Below are positions 51,201-62,517 of a stretch of 64,000 nt of DNA, one piece after another; the stretch's first letter is position 1, and each line of letters starts with the position of its first letter. The position numbers and the translations under genes were made by a program. The notes beneath the pieces were generated by a model that was not told where the DNA came from, searched no databases, and worked only from the letters and a program-made list of their open reading frames with translations. Where the stretch lies: positions 4,898,001 to 4,962,000 of the forward strand of contig NC_090133.1 of NCBI RefSeq assembly GCF_040581485.1, read 5' to 3'. The DNA comes from Linepithema humile. Lineage: Eukaryota; Arthropoda; Insecta; Hymenoptera; Formicidae.

Positions 51201-51308
51201 GGTCATTACGCGCCGCCCGTGGGGTGCTCCAGTGAACGCGGGTTAGAGTAAATGCACCTCAGTGAACGACCGGTTAAGGATTATTGTTAGATAAGTTAAT
51301 TTCCTTAC
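48291..51308. other. Mixed non-coding stretch around minus-strand exon candidate
   Basis: Islands at about 48400-48780, 49020-49730, 49990-50560 and 50830-51250 alternate with AT-rich strips. Aside from the minus candidate 49576-49660, frames such as 49077-49568 (+), 49946-50317 (+) and 50707-51036 (minus) are mutually overlapping and unsupported. Confidence 0.5.
49576..49660 (-). CDS. Candidate internal exon (85 bp), unknown protein
   Basis: Minus strand acceptor TTCAATTTTCCAG is followed by 85 bp and the donor GTGAGAATC. The phase 0 reading gives 28 codons (PSLDGYHPAGATSAVPLGVV and onward to TWADR) plus one base. All three frames are open, typical of CpG-rich DNA, so the call depends on the splice sites. 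No partner exon of matching phase was established. Confidence 0.28.
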
Positions 51309-51440
51309 CAAGTGCCATATTTCATGCAAGGTGGTTGGGCGAACGGAGCAATGTTTCTCGTAGAGCGAGTTTTCTCCTACTGAAATTCGATCCCGTCGTG
51401 TTTCGCATTTTTTGCTCGCGTTTTCTCGGCATCTTATCAT
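51309..51440 (-). CDS. Candidate first coding exon, unknown protein
   Basis: An ATG at 51440 (context TTAAATG) opens a minus strand frame. After 44 codons it meets the donor GTAAGGAAAT (51308 downward) in phase 0. The peptide, including DRISVGENSLYEKH and TTLHEIWHL, has balanced composition, and the DNA is of moderate GC content, so openness is more informative here than in the GC-rich islands. Without splicing the frame would stop at 65 codons, so an unspliced small ORF is the alternative. No downstream exon is proven. Confidence 0.27.
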
Positions 51441-52806
51441 TTAATCGTTCTTGTTAGCTGTGTACTTCTAGTATGTTTCGTCATTTTCACAATTGCTTGA
51501 ACCTTCAATTTTGTTGAAGGATTTCTCTCAAAATGTCATATGTACAATTACATCCGTTAAATATTTTACGAAATTTTAATTTTCAATCTCTCGAAATCAG
51601 TATCGAAAATTGAGAATAAATAATGAAATCAGCGATAAATTTGTACGGCTACAAATAAATGTTTCGACTCATAAATAATCATTGACCGTGTGACATTTTA
51701 AGTTTCAAGAAAGATACGCTTGTGTTGCTTACTTTATACGAGAGAAATAAAAAAAGATACAATGCTCTTTCATAGCAATAAGCGATCATCCACTGGTGTA
51801 TCCACCCTAACCCTGACCTCCGGATGCAACAATAAACGCACGCGAATATAATGCACCCATCGTCCTCGCCTTCTCTTCTATCTGCCGTCTCTCCCTCCTC
51901 CTCCCTCCTCCCCCGCCTCATTCGATCCGTCGTCCCTTTCGTCCCACCTGTGTGATCCGCGGCACGTTTTCAATAGTTAATGTACCACGGATGAAGCCCC
52001 GTTCAATTACTCGCAACACGATACCATAGCTATTTATTGTGGTCTGCCGAAGCCGAGTCCTCTCTCTCCTCCTTCCCTCCTCCACCCCCTATGCTCTATC
52101 AATCCTCCTTCTTCCTCCCGCGCGCGGCCACGGTACGATTCTCGCTACGCGCGTTTCCACCCCGCCATTACTAGGCGCGCAGGTAACCTTCATCCCATTG
52201 TCCTTCCTTGTGAAACTCCTTTCAGGGAGTCGTCGAGGATACCCATCCGAGGATTTATTCCGGCCGTCTCCGCTCGTCCGCGACGACAGATAAATTATTC
52301 ATTCGCGCACACTATATGGGAATCGTTCAACGGTCTTTCCGGGAGTTATGGCGAATGGGAAAAACATCGATTTCTCTCTTAATGCCGTCTTCGCAAATGT
52401 TGGCACTGCGTTCTTCATAAAAAAGAAAAGAAAAAAAAATAGAGTCCGTGTCGTGCGGTCCGACGAGACTGTTTTTCAAATCCCGCACATCGCGGCATCC
52501 TGCCGCGGTCGTTAATCCGCCCCGGCGCGGTGGTTTCACGCTCGTAGCCGATATTCCACGAATTTCCGAACCGTAGGAGAGCCTTCTTCATTGCGGCGAG
52601 ATTATCGAGAGCAGATATCGAGGGCCCGCGGTCCGCCGAGAGTCTTCTCTATTCCGCTGTTCGCGCTGAGCGGCTCGACGCGGCGTGCAACATAGCGGGC
52701 GGCGTAATGGACGATCGTTCACGGACGGTCTTTCACACGATAAACAATCGATACCGACGTCCTGTCGTTAATCCGGAATTATCGTCCCGAGGCGCGGGGG
52801 CGACGT

Positions 52807-52823
52807 GGGGGGGGGGGGGGGGG
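52807..52823. repeat. Poly-G run (17 G)
   Basis: An uninterrupted G homopolymer continuing into GGAGGAGAAAG. It is capable of G-quadruplex formation and is also a frequent site of assembly length error. Confidence 0.95.
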
Positions 52824-52911
52824 AGGAGAAAGAAGCAGGCCGAGCGCTGTTATCGAGAGAGACCAGGAAGCAATTGGAAGCGCCCTCCGCGCGCGCCTTC
52901 GCCGTGCCTTC

Positions 52912-52936
52912 GAGTACTCCGAGTACTCGAGTACTC
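52912..52936. repeat. Three GAGTACTC palindromes
   Basis: The perfect 8-bp palindrome GAGTACTC occurs at 52912, 52921 and 52929. Close packing of identical dyad sites suggests a dimeric DNA-binding protein could bind, or simple slippage. Confidence 0.9.
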
Positions 52937-54656
52937 AGCAAGCGTGCGCGGATTCCTCGATCCCGATTGCCCGGCTCTCTCTTGTTCCGCCAAGCGAGGA
53001 GGAAAGGGTTTCCCCTCGCGGTCGAGGGATTCCGCGCGTCGTTGAAGCGCGCGATTCCGGCCGATTCGAGCCGGATCGCCCGCGGCTTATTTTCCTTTAA
53101 AATATCGTGGTGAGAAAAATGAAGCGGCTGGGACCACGCGGTCGAACGGTCGCGCTGTGTCATTCGGCAAATAAACGACTCCGTTCCGGGTGATCGCCGA
53201 GGTGTCTCCCGGTGGCCGACGGTAACATCCATCGCGGGATGCCAGCACTCGCGGCGACTCACGCCGGCTCTGTCCCGATCGCATCTGGTTCCTCTCGACT
53301 GAGGTTACTACCGGTTCGTGCACGGGCGGGAGTGCTATAATAAATCTTGTAAAGGCTCTCTTGTTGAGTAATTCACAGCCAGGTGAAAAAGGCGTGCAAG
53401 AGCCACCACGAATAACGATATGATATAATAATTGAAGGAATCAGTTGCAACAATAAAGAAGCTCTCAATTCCAAAGCTGTGTAATAAGGTGCTTTTTTAA
53501 ATTATTAGATAAAATAGTTCTTCAATGTAGAAAATAATATCAATATTATTGTACTTATTAAAGTAAACTGTTTTTTCAAATTATATACATATATGAAGAA
53601 GACTATATAATTGGAACAAAAATTCACTTTGTCTTGAAAATCTTTTACGAATATTTTTAGACACGCGAGAAAGAGAAGAAGGATATACCTAAATTAAGTC
53701 TGGATTTCCAACGAATTCAGAATGCAAAAGCGGAAGAATTTAGGAGACCGAGAGCTGGCCGAATCGGCGACTCTGCTAATGAGGCGAAATATAAAAGTCA
53801 CTCGGCATATTATGAGTGTAATGTTTGTTACCGAACGAGATACTCCGGCGAGTATCGGTAGGTCTCATTAGTGCTATCGACGGTTTCTTTCGCTCGTCTT
53901 CTTTACCCTAACTCGTTTAATTTCACAATAATGATGCTTTATTTGCGCTCATAAAGACGCCGGCGAGTGCATTAATGAAATAATCTGTACTGATTGTCTT
54001 TAATATCTTATTTACTGGACATTCGACGACGCTCATAATGTTCACCTGCATCGCACTCGTACGGAGCGAATGGATGGGGACGGCGATAACGCGTTACGAA
54101 ATACATACGTTTCCTTTCGAAGAGGCAGCAAGATATCTGAGACCGGATGCCGAATCATTATTAACGCATTATTGTAACTCTCGCATAATTGCATTTAAAC
54201 TTCACTGCTAAGCATGTTTACGAAATAACTCAATTACAGAATTAATTTTTCACAGTTAATTTCGATTAAATTCCGTAACAATTAATATCCATAATTTATC
54301 CTACGACTTGTAAAACAACGCTTGGGTCCATTCTATATTGAGGAAAAAATGATATACAGAAACGCGATGTATTATTAATTTGTGCGATTCGAATCTAAAT
54401 GTATTACCTAAAGATAAATGTAAATATAAAAATTTTTTATATTAAATATCCCAAATGCTAAATCAGTTTTCGAACTGAAGCGACAATTAGGCAAAAATAA
54501 AAATTTCAGCAATTGATGAAAGGGACAAGGGCTGGGGCTACCTTTTCCGGTAGGTGGGGTAGAGGCAACGCAGATTAAAAGCGAAAGGAGAAGACGCGAT
54601 GGAGGAGGCCCTGCGTGCCTGCCGGGGATAGACGTCTCCCTTGACGTCTTTTTCAG

Positions 54657-54960
54657 AGAAGCCCGTTCGAAGAGACGACGGCGGCGAAGAGAGGATACCG
54701 CGCATCGACTCTTCTTCCACTTCTTCGCGTTGTTCCCGCGCACGGCACGACGATGCTTTCTCACAGGCTATTACACGGACGGCGGTCATGTGTATCGCGT
54801 GCACACACCGACGAACATACAGTAACAATAACACAACGGTGCCTAGGCATCTCCGTAGAATGGGAAAAAGACGGAGAGGGACTCACTCTCTCAAAGCGAC
54901 TCCGCGCGAAACAGAGTCCGGAGCTGCCGGGAAGTTTGCGGCGGCGGTCGAGGAGGCTGG
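54657..54960 (+). CDS. Candidate internal exon (304 bp), unknown protein
   Basis: An acceptor GTCTTTTTCAG ends at 54656 and a donor-like GTGAGATAGA starts at 54961. Between them one frame is open for about 100 codons, entered with two bases; its stop codon TGA overlaps the donor. The peptide is Ser/Arg/Thr-rich and ends GKFAAAVEEAG. A second + frame is also open for much of the region, so GC-driven openness remains possible. No phase-matched neighbour was proven. Confidence 0.25.
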
Positions 54961-57344
54961 GTGAGATAGATAAGGGGGGTTAAGGAGGTTTCGCCGTGAG
55001 AGATCGCGAGGTTCTCGAAATAGTTGTACCATTAACGGAGTCATCCCGTGCGAAAGCACCAGCGCGGCTGTTTTCACAGCGGACAGCCTGCCTCTCCCTC
55101 GCGCGTCCCGCCACTATCTCGCGGTAATTGAGATAAGTTTCGGTCATTTAGCCGCGAATCTCCTTCCTCTCGACTCTCATAACTCGACTACACTTCGTGC
55201 CGCACGAGTTGAAATGCATATTTCGCTCATTCTTATATTCGTTGAGACTCATCAAGAGTCAAGAATCGTCGTTTCGGATGTCTTTAAGAGAAGTGATCGT
55301 ATTTCACATATTCTGAGAAGCAAAGAAATTCGTACAAATGTTTTAAAAATCTCGCTAGATATTTTATTTTTTAAATTAAAAAGTAACTGATTTAAAATAA
55401 CGGAATTAAATTGATTATCTTATATTTCTTTACATAAACTTGGAGTATTTTCATAATAATTATTTGCTAAAAATAGATTTGTGTGAAAATTGTGTTTCCA
55501 ATGATTTATACCACTGTTATAATTCATACTGTTTCCTATGATTTATGCTATTATTACTCCTTATGATTTATACTGCCATTGAATTTGACAATTCATACAA
55601 TAATATATCCATGTAACGGAGGGAATATTACGAGAAGCGCCTGCTGCAAAGGCAACGCATACACGTTTCGACTAAGTCTATCCAGCAGCCCCAACTGGAT
55701 CGTCCGGCCCACGCACGCGTCGGGGCCCAGAAAGGTATCAATGAGGAGCAGCGCGCCGTGAACGCGATTCCTGGAACGATCGCGCGGACGGATAAGTGCG
55801 AGCCCCGAAGACCTAAACAATGCCGGATATATTCGTATCACTTGCGGAATAGCAGATAGCCTCTTCATCTATCCTATACCTCCTCTTCCGCCACCCTGCT
55901 CCCCCTTTTTCTCTTCCTCTCTGTCCCTCACGTGGAGCACCGCCGCTCTTGGCCGCGGGGAGTCGCCGACAAGGCAGGCGGTCGCCGATCGCAATTTGCC
56001 GATACGATTCTACCTGCCGCATTGCGCGCGGTTTCCTCCCTCTCTCTCTCTCTCTCTTTCTCTTTGTCTCCTACGCTCCGTCCCTCTCGCGCTCCGTCTT
56101 CTAACATTCTAGTCTAGGCCGGGTTAAAATCCTCGCTTGGGGTCGCGCGGTCGATCGGTTCGCACCAGGTGATACGAGGAGATACATCTTTCCCTCGGTA
56201 ACTACCCGTGGTGCATCTTCTAAATGGCGGTGCCGGGGTACACGCCGGCTGCTCGGTCAATATGTATCGCACCGGTCGCGGCCGTGTACGTACACGGCGC
56301 CGTGTGTGCCGGCCACGGCATCGGCGAGGGGAGGGAAAAGATACCAGGGAGATACGGTTCTTCTCGCGCAACTAACTGCAGCTCTATTACCTATTCGCTC
56401 CGTACCTGCTGAGTAGCGCCGAGCGACTCACACCGCGCGAGATACGACCGCGCGAATTAGGATACCGTTCTGTCGAAGAGAATACAAGACAAGAGAGAAG
56501 AAAGATGTTCTACACGCGCTAGAAAGAGGCGCTCTTCCGAGCGCGACAGGAGGGCAGAATTGACAACGCTTGACGGAAAATCACAAAAGAAGAATCAAAT
56601 TGGCAAACTATTGATTATTCGAAATAAACATAAATTACATTGCTGCTGTTATTATCGCAACTGATATTTTTTAAGAATTAAAACGATACAAAATCACTAT
56701 TCGACGGACGTCTTCTATCGACAGTAATTGGCACGAGCAGACATTACTTCATCGAACGAAACGTGGGGCGCATTTAAACGAAGGACCGCCGCGATGCGAA
56801 CTTGCTGTCGTAATCGGCAGAAGCAGAGCAGCAATTGAGCGGCCGGTTAGCGGCGCAGGCGTGCGGGGCATCTCGTCACGATCGAAATAATTAATATTCA
56901 TCGACATCGCCGGGGCGGTCGTTCTCGTTAGGTATCGCTGCGAGCTCCGTACAGCGGCTGTATGCATGCGTCTTCTGCTCGCGTTCTTTCGCATATCCTC
57001 TGCCGAGGCGATCGCTAGCACTCGATAAAGTACCCGCACCGTGATTTCTCCGTTCTCCGACTCACGATGTCATTTCATCAATTATAATTATTCCCCATGG
57101 CGAAACGAGAACGCGTCCGCGCGCCCAAGCACCACGCACGCACCATGTCGATCGTCTTGAAGAGAAAATATTACCTATCCGTAGGCGTTCTTATGTCAAT
57201 TCGCACTCAGATTTCGATGCAGAGAAATACGTGCTTTGACACTTAAATTCGTAGACATATTTTTTTTAACTCGGCAACACAGAAAATATGCGACCCCAAT
57301 ATCTAATGCACTTCTAGCTTTATTTTGAACAGATCGATAGACTA
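54961..57344. other. Non-coding stretch
   Basis: GC-rich to 55230, AT-rich 55250-55600, GC-rich 55620-56560, a brief AT-rich strip, then mixed sequence to 57150. A loose repeat of ATGATTTATA-like units is at 55501, 55538 and 55563. A CT-rich tract is at about 56038-56070. No exon is supported. Confidence 0.55.
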
Positions 57345-57460
57345 AATAAGACGAAAGTTATGACTAGAATTAGATAACAAAATCGTGGGTCTCTCTGTGA
57401 AGATATTAAGATTACGTTCTACATTCTGATGAATATCTAGAAAGATATTACGTAAGAACA
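57345..57460. repeat. Old diverged repeat, copy 1
   Basis: This aligns by eye with 58608-58732 in direct orientation. Shared blocks in order are AAAGTTNTGA, AATTAGATAA, ATCGT, AAGANATNAAG, TTACGTT, ACATTNTGA, AATATCTAGA and GATATTA. Small insertions and deletions and many substitutions indicate age. No conserved frame; probably a decayed mobile-element fragment or ancient local duplication. Confidence 0.5.
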
Positions 57461-58607
57461 GCGCGACGTAAGCAATCCGGATATAAGAATATAGTTGCGC
57501 GAGCATTATGCGACTCGGCGAAATAGATTCCCAGAAGCTTCGTAAATAAAACTTATACAATCGATACGGTATGCAATAAAACGGAATGCACGCCGCAGGC
57601 TATACAGAATGTATTACATCGTGGAAAAACCGACAGTTGTTTATGAAGTTTCGTAGTATTTATAAATTATGCTATTGACATTGAGAGATCACGTTATTCC
57701 TGAATCAATTAATTTTAATTAACATCTTACCTTCTTTATTAATTATATTTTATCATATATTCCGTCTTATAATAATAATTTTCGATTTATTTTAATATAT
57801 ATATTCCGTGTTGACTTTGTCGAGAACCGCCTAATTAATTTCAGATTTAATTTCCCTGAAAATATCTTTAGAGATATCACGTTTTACTTTCTAAACGCCA
57901 GCCAATGTCCTCTACACTCCGCAGATCCCATCGCGCCTGAGCGGAGAAGTAAATCGGAGCGGACGTGCGACAGGCGTAAAAATCGTAACGGATTCCTTTT
58001 AACGCATGGAAGCGCGATCCTCTTCAGATGCGCATTCCTGGTCAAACCGCATCCCGTCCTCCGCCGGCGATATTCAAGGTGGATGTTTCTTGCGGCGCGT
58101 CCCCCTCCCACTCCCTTCGTCCCTTTTGCTTTCCTCATCGCGGTTATTTCCAACCTGGTTCGCTCTCGCCGCCGCGGATCTCCTCTCCTCGCCGTGTATG
58201 TTTGGCCACGGTTACGCAGTTGCGTGCATCGGCGAACCACTGTCGGGGCGTCCCGCGCGATACGCCGGGCCCCCGATACCCATTACGACGCGGCCGTTCG
58301 TTTATTTTGCGGCTTTGCGCGTTACAGATCTTACTGTAATGCCCCTTTGTACAACGCCGGGATTCTCTCTTCCCGATTACACTTCTTGCGCCATCGGCAT
58401 TATACGACGTGGCCTACTGCGTCGTTTTTACCCCGCCGTTCCCTTACGACTAAATCAACTCGATGCGCGAAACATTATGATACCAATTTGAGGGAGGGCA
58501 ATTTCGGAATTTAAGCGTCTGGCTCTATTTCGCCCTAAATTGAAGTTTCCATGCGTTAAAAGGAATCCGTTAAAAATGCTTAATCTTATTTTTTATCAAG
58601 TGGACAA
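57461..58607. other. Non-coding stretch
   Basis: AT-rich to about 57880, then a GC-rich island (57890-58560). The frames 58006-58491, 58083-58514 (+) and 57884-58240 (minus) cover the same DNA in different frames, the signature of low stop density, so none is called. Confidence 0.55.
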
Positions 58608-58732
58608 AAGTAAGAAAAGTTGTGATTATATAAAATTAGATAAAAACGAGATCGTAGATTACTCTTCAAAGACATCAAGGTTACGTTTCACATTTTGAAA
58701 TAAACATCTAGAGAGATATTATGTAATAGAGC
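58608..58732. repeat. Old diverged repeat, copy 2
   Basis: This is the partner of 57345-57460, 1.27 kb downstream in the same orientation. It has extra bases between the ACATTTTGAA and ACATCTAGAG blocks relative to copy 1. Confidence 0.5.
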
Positions 58733-59052
58733 TGGACAAGAATTAATGACTTCCTGTAGCGAATAATCTATATGTGTCTATTCTATGTGACAAATGTAAG
58801 AAATATTTTTAATTCGTGAGTAAAATGATTGATGAGTTAAATCGTTAATAATACATTAACGATATCTTGTTGTGCGAAAGTTTTGCTAAATTCACTATTG
58901 AATGATCACTGATTTTAAATTTACCAAAGAAGAAAATACGAATCTGTTGAATGTATATCTAAAATTCGTCGTCCTCATTCAAATATCCGTGTATTAAGAA
59001 CCTGCGACATTTCGTTATTTGTTTATCACTATTTTTGGATTAACAGTACAGA

Positions 59053-59376
59053 ATGAAACATGTAAGAGGCAAGGTAAAGAAGGGAGACCATTTTCTTCTT
59101 ACAATGTGTCGACTGGAAGTAACACCTAAAGAAATACGCGTTGAACGCAGAAAAACGAGAAGAAGATCCAAGGAAGAAACTCGATTCGCTCGTGACCGAT
59201 TTTCTTTGCCTACCGACAGCAGCGGCGACGGCGGCTGCCCGCGCGCGCAGATGGCGGGAGAAAATCTGGAAAGGAGTTGGATGGCGAGCGCGGGAGGGAG
59301 GATGCCAGTTAACGTCGTAAATCGCATCCCTCGGAATTTATGCGTAATCTACGGTGACCTACGGCGGGCGGTTTAA
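59053..59376 (+). CDS. Candidate small single-exon ORF (107 aa)
   Basis: A true ATG with A at -3 opens 107 codons ending in TAA. The N-terminal half lies in moderate-GC DNA and reads as basic protein (MKHVRGKVKKGDHFLL, then EIRVERRKTRRRSKEE); the C-terminal half is GC-richer (RMPVNVVNRIPRNLCVIYG). There is no signal peptide, membrane segment or familiar motif. An opposing minus frame (59327-59040) covers most of the same DNA, so the call is weak. Confidence 0.22.
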   Translation: MKHVRGKVKKGDHFLLTMCRLEVTPKEIRVERRKTRRRSKEETRFARDRFSLPTDSSGDGGCPRAQMAGENLERSWMASAGGRMPVNVVNRIPRNLCVIYGDLRRAV

Positions 59377-59791
59377 TGTTGCAGAGTTATGCGCCGGGGA
59401 TGCACGCGCGCTTGCGCTCGCACATGCACGCCCGCGTATGTGGATACGTAAGCGACCTAGCCCAATCTCGACGACGGCCTACGCCGAGTCGCGGAGGAGC
59501 AAGGGAGTAGCCGCTGCATAACGCATTCCCCGAACGAAGGAGGCGAAGGGAAGAGGAGAGAAACTGTGGAGGAAGAAAAAGAGGAGGAAGAGGAGGAGAA
59601 TGAGGAGGAGGAAGGAGAAAAGAACGCGCGGCGAGGAGGAAGGCCACGGGACGACGGTATAAGAGTTAGCAGGGCGGTGCGTGGGTCACAATGCCCTTAG
59701 GGCCTACCCCCTTACCGCCCTCCTCGTCTCTCTGTACCGAGGAGCCCGAGCTTTTTCCTCAGCACCACTCGACCTCTTCTTCGTCCTCATC

Positions 59792-59807
59792 CTCGTCGTC
59801 GTCGTCG

Positions 59808-59839
<32 letters not shown>

Positions 59840-59894
59840 GTAGGCCTCGTCGTCGTCGTAGACCTCGTCGTCGTCGTCGTCGTCGTCGTCGTTG
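59792..59894. repeat. Compound (CGT)n array
   Basis: Three blocks of CGT/GTC units interrupted by TCATCG, TAGGCCT and TAGACCT. The interruption TCGTAGGCCTCGTCGTCG is echoed by TCGTAGACCTCGTCGTCG, so a larger unit was duplicated. Translations give poly-Val, poly-Ser and poly-Thr and should be ignored. Confidence 0.95.
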
Positions 59895-61166
59895 CGCGCC
59901 GCGACTCGTTATGGAAAGCACGCGGGATATTGTTGCCCGTATATATGGAGAGTACCAGGGAAGCGCACCGTGCTTGTACTATGCAGATGATTCCGCGATA
60001 TGGGCTATTCATTGTGTGCGTGAATCATTTAAGAGTTTATATAAGCGGCTGGTACGTACGTATATGCGCGTGATCGCGCGCGATATGTTATTATATCGCG
60101 TATTGAAAGCTTCAACACGCACGGTAACTCGGCGTGTCGCGGAAGAAAAAAGAGAGAGAAAGAATCGCCGCATTGATCATCGGAAATGCGATGCTCCTTC
60201 ACTTTGTCTGGGTACCGTCAGAAAATTCACGATAACTACATACGCTATTCTGACGACGCGAGAGTCCGCGCGCGAATGACTGCGGCGCCATTATAGCTGT
60301 ACGCATAATGGAGATATATTGTTCGTTAACATTTCTTAACATCATTTATCTAACACCTTTAGAAAACTGACGCTAATGCATTCGTTATTAAACGATGCCA
60401 GGAATGGTGAATACCGTCCTGTCGTAATTGAGATTAATAGAAAAATTCAATGAAAAAAAAAGTTGCAATCACTATCTATCAAAGAGAATAAGTGTTTTCT
60501 AAAAATTATAAAAACTATAAAACATGATTATTTTTCAGTTTCAAAAAAATTTAAATATAAATAATTGCAAAGAATGTAACTTTTTCCAGTTTTACAAGAA
60601 CATTGCAATATTATTTTAAAAATAACTTTCCTCCAGTGAATTATAAAAATGATGGAGAATTGTGAAATGATTTGAAAGAAATTACATCCGAAAATATACG
60701 ATAGATTATTGCATGTCAAAGATATACCGGATTTATCTGCACGAGACATCGCGCATCGATTTCCTTGGCGGTGTCCTGATTTCACTGAAGCGTAATCGCA
60801 CGTCGATCGCGTCAATGGATCTACGAGAGATTAACATTCCGATTAGGCGATACTACGCGGCAATACTACTTCCTGTGCAGTTTCCCGAGCGCGTTACGTT
60901 GCGGCATGCACCGGCGACGGGCGGCCTCGGCGGCCTCGGCGATTACGATCGTCGGCGCGGTCTTTGCCGGAATACCGATGAATAAACAGGGGAGAGTCGT
61001 GATAAGCGCCCGGAGCCGTGGTGCGCCCGGCGCGCGGCATTATGCATGCGCGAGAGCGAGAGTAAATGACGGAGGTGGCAGCGCTGATGATGGTGATGAT
61101 GCAAAACGCGATGATAATAATAACGACGACGTGGACGTCGTCGGGAATGAAACGGACACGCGTCTA

Positions 61167-61202
<36 letters not shown>

Positions 61203-61239
61203 CTTGCCTGCCTTGCCTGCCTTGCCTGCCCGCCTGCCC
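61167..61239. repeat. (CCTG)n array with TTGC variants
   Basis: Nine or more perfect CCTG units, followed by TTGCCTGCC and CTTGCCTGC variant units. It is a slippage-prone tetranucleotide tract. Confidence 0.95.
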
Positions 61240-62517
61240 GCGCTCATCCTCGCGCGCGTTCTCCAGTTCGAGGGGGCGAGTTTTTCCAGGGCGTCGAGGC
61301 CCGTCGGGTACGACGAAGCTGGTCTGCGAGGTCTGCACCATCGCGTCCATGATATATCTCTCTCATGAGTAGCGGATTGGAAGGACGCAGCGATCGGTCG
61401 GGCGAAACGGCGATTAACATAAATAAGGCGTTTAGCGAATGACACATAACTTTGTCACTTCGTAGACGAACGGACCGCACGGTGTTACAGGAGCCTCTGA
61501 TAAACGGCAGGATTAACACTTTCAATCTCGATGTATCATGTGTGATACATAAATTTTAAACGAAATTAAATCTCATATTTGTGTGTGTTATTCATTTTGT
61601 ATAGAAATTAAATTTTGTTGTTGCATCATAACGTTGTGTCAGAAGAACATCATATAATTAACGTATCTTATAAAAATAATTTTTTCAACAGCGCAATCTA
61701 AATCCGGTTCTCAAAAGGTTAATCTAATCTCGGGCTACTTCATTTTACTTAAGCGCAACCGTCGAATCCGGTTACGCGATCAAATTATCCCAACAATAAG
61801 TTCCATTTAATGCTTCTCTCCGCCATCGGTTCGAGGATCTTAATAGCGAACGCGTGCGATTGTGGGATTCATGCCCCGTTTCGCGATCGGAATCGATCGG
61901 TTACGGCTATGTATGCAGATTCGATTCCTCTGAAAGACACTCAAGAACGAAAGACGATCATGTGGTGGACGATACTAATTAGGATTTAATATATTTCAAA
62001 GCTCGCGAATGTCCTTTCAATTCGAGATTTTCTGATTAACTTTGAGTATATTTTTTTCATTATTTATTATACTTTTTCAATTTTTAAAATAACTTTATAT
62101 ATATTTTTAATTAATTTTTAAATTACAACTTTATTAAAGTTACTTAAAATTAACTAAAGAATATAGCTTTATTATTTGTTTCCTTGAAACTTCATTTATA
62201 ACTTTAAAACTATCAATGTCTTGCACATTTGCGCTAAGAAAAAGTCGACTCCGAATTGGTTATATAATCTATCATTAAAAGGACATTTGCCAGTTTTAGA
62301 ACATCCTGTACTCTTTCTACGACCGCTGTATTCTCAGATTATAAATTCCTACTAGATTGGACAGCGGTTGGAAGTGAGCTATCGGGGAATAAATCATACT
62401 TAGAGAGAAAGGATAGAAATGGCAGTAGGGTTGTGTCGAGTATAATAGCGTTGTTATAAAGTATGCTCAAAAGATGCCAAGTTGCTGAATATAACATGTA
62501 ATTTTTTTTCGTTGCAG

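Larger units (their letters stand above)
51441..54656. other. Non-coding stretch with simple repeats and a triple palindrome
   Basis: AT-rich 51470-51830, then a long GC-rich island (about 51830-53330), then AT-rich 53400-54500. It holds a 17-base poly-G at 52807-52823, three GAGTACTC palindromes at 52912-52936 and pyrimidine-rich stretches near 51880-52110. The frame 52768-53262 (minus, 164 codons) is shadowed by two + frames and is not called. Confidence 0.55.
59377..62517. other. Non-coding stretch with trinucleotide and tetranucleotide repeats
   Basis: GC-rich 59380-60290 with a GGA-rich tract (about 59520-59640) and a CGT array (59792-59894); AT-rich 60290-60710; GC-rich 60720-61510 with a CCTG array; then AT-rich up to the exon at 62518. 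The frames 59681-60073 (Val/Thr runs) and 60906-61368 are repeat translations. This would be the 3' end of the long intron before 62518. Confidence 0.55.

Noticed and set aside
52768..53262. 164-codon minus frame
   Set aside because: Spans the poly-G (poly-Pro translation) and is overlapped by two + frames.
58006..58514. Three overlapping + frames and one minus frame, each over 100 codons
   Set aside because: Several frames open over the same DNA means low stop density, and there are no splice sites or ATG context to choose one.
59681..60073. 130-codon + frame and its minus partner
   Set aside because: The body is poly-Val (or poly-Thr) from the CGT array; no independent support.
60906..61445. 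Cluster of frames on both strands rich in PAC, GRQ or Ala/Cys repeats
   Set aside because: All are translations of the CCTG array and GC-rich flanks.
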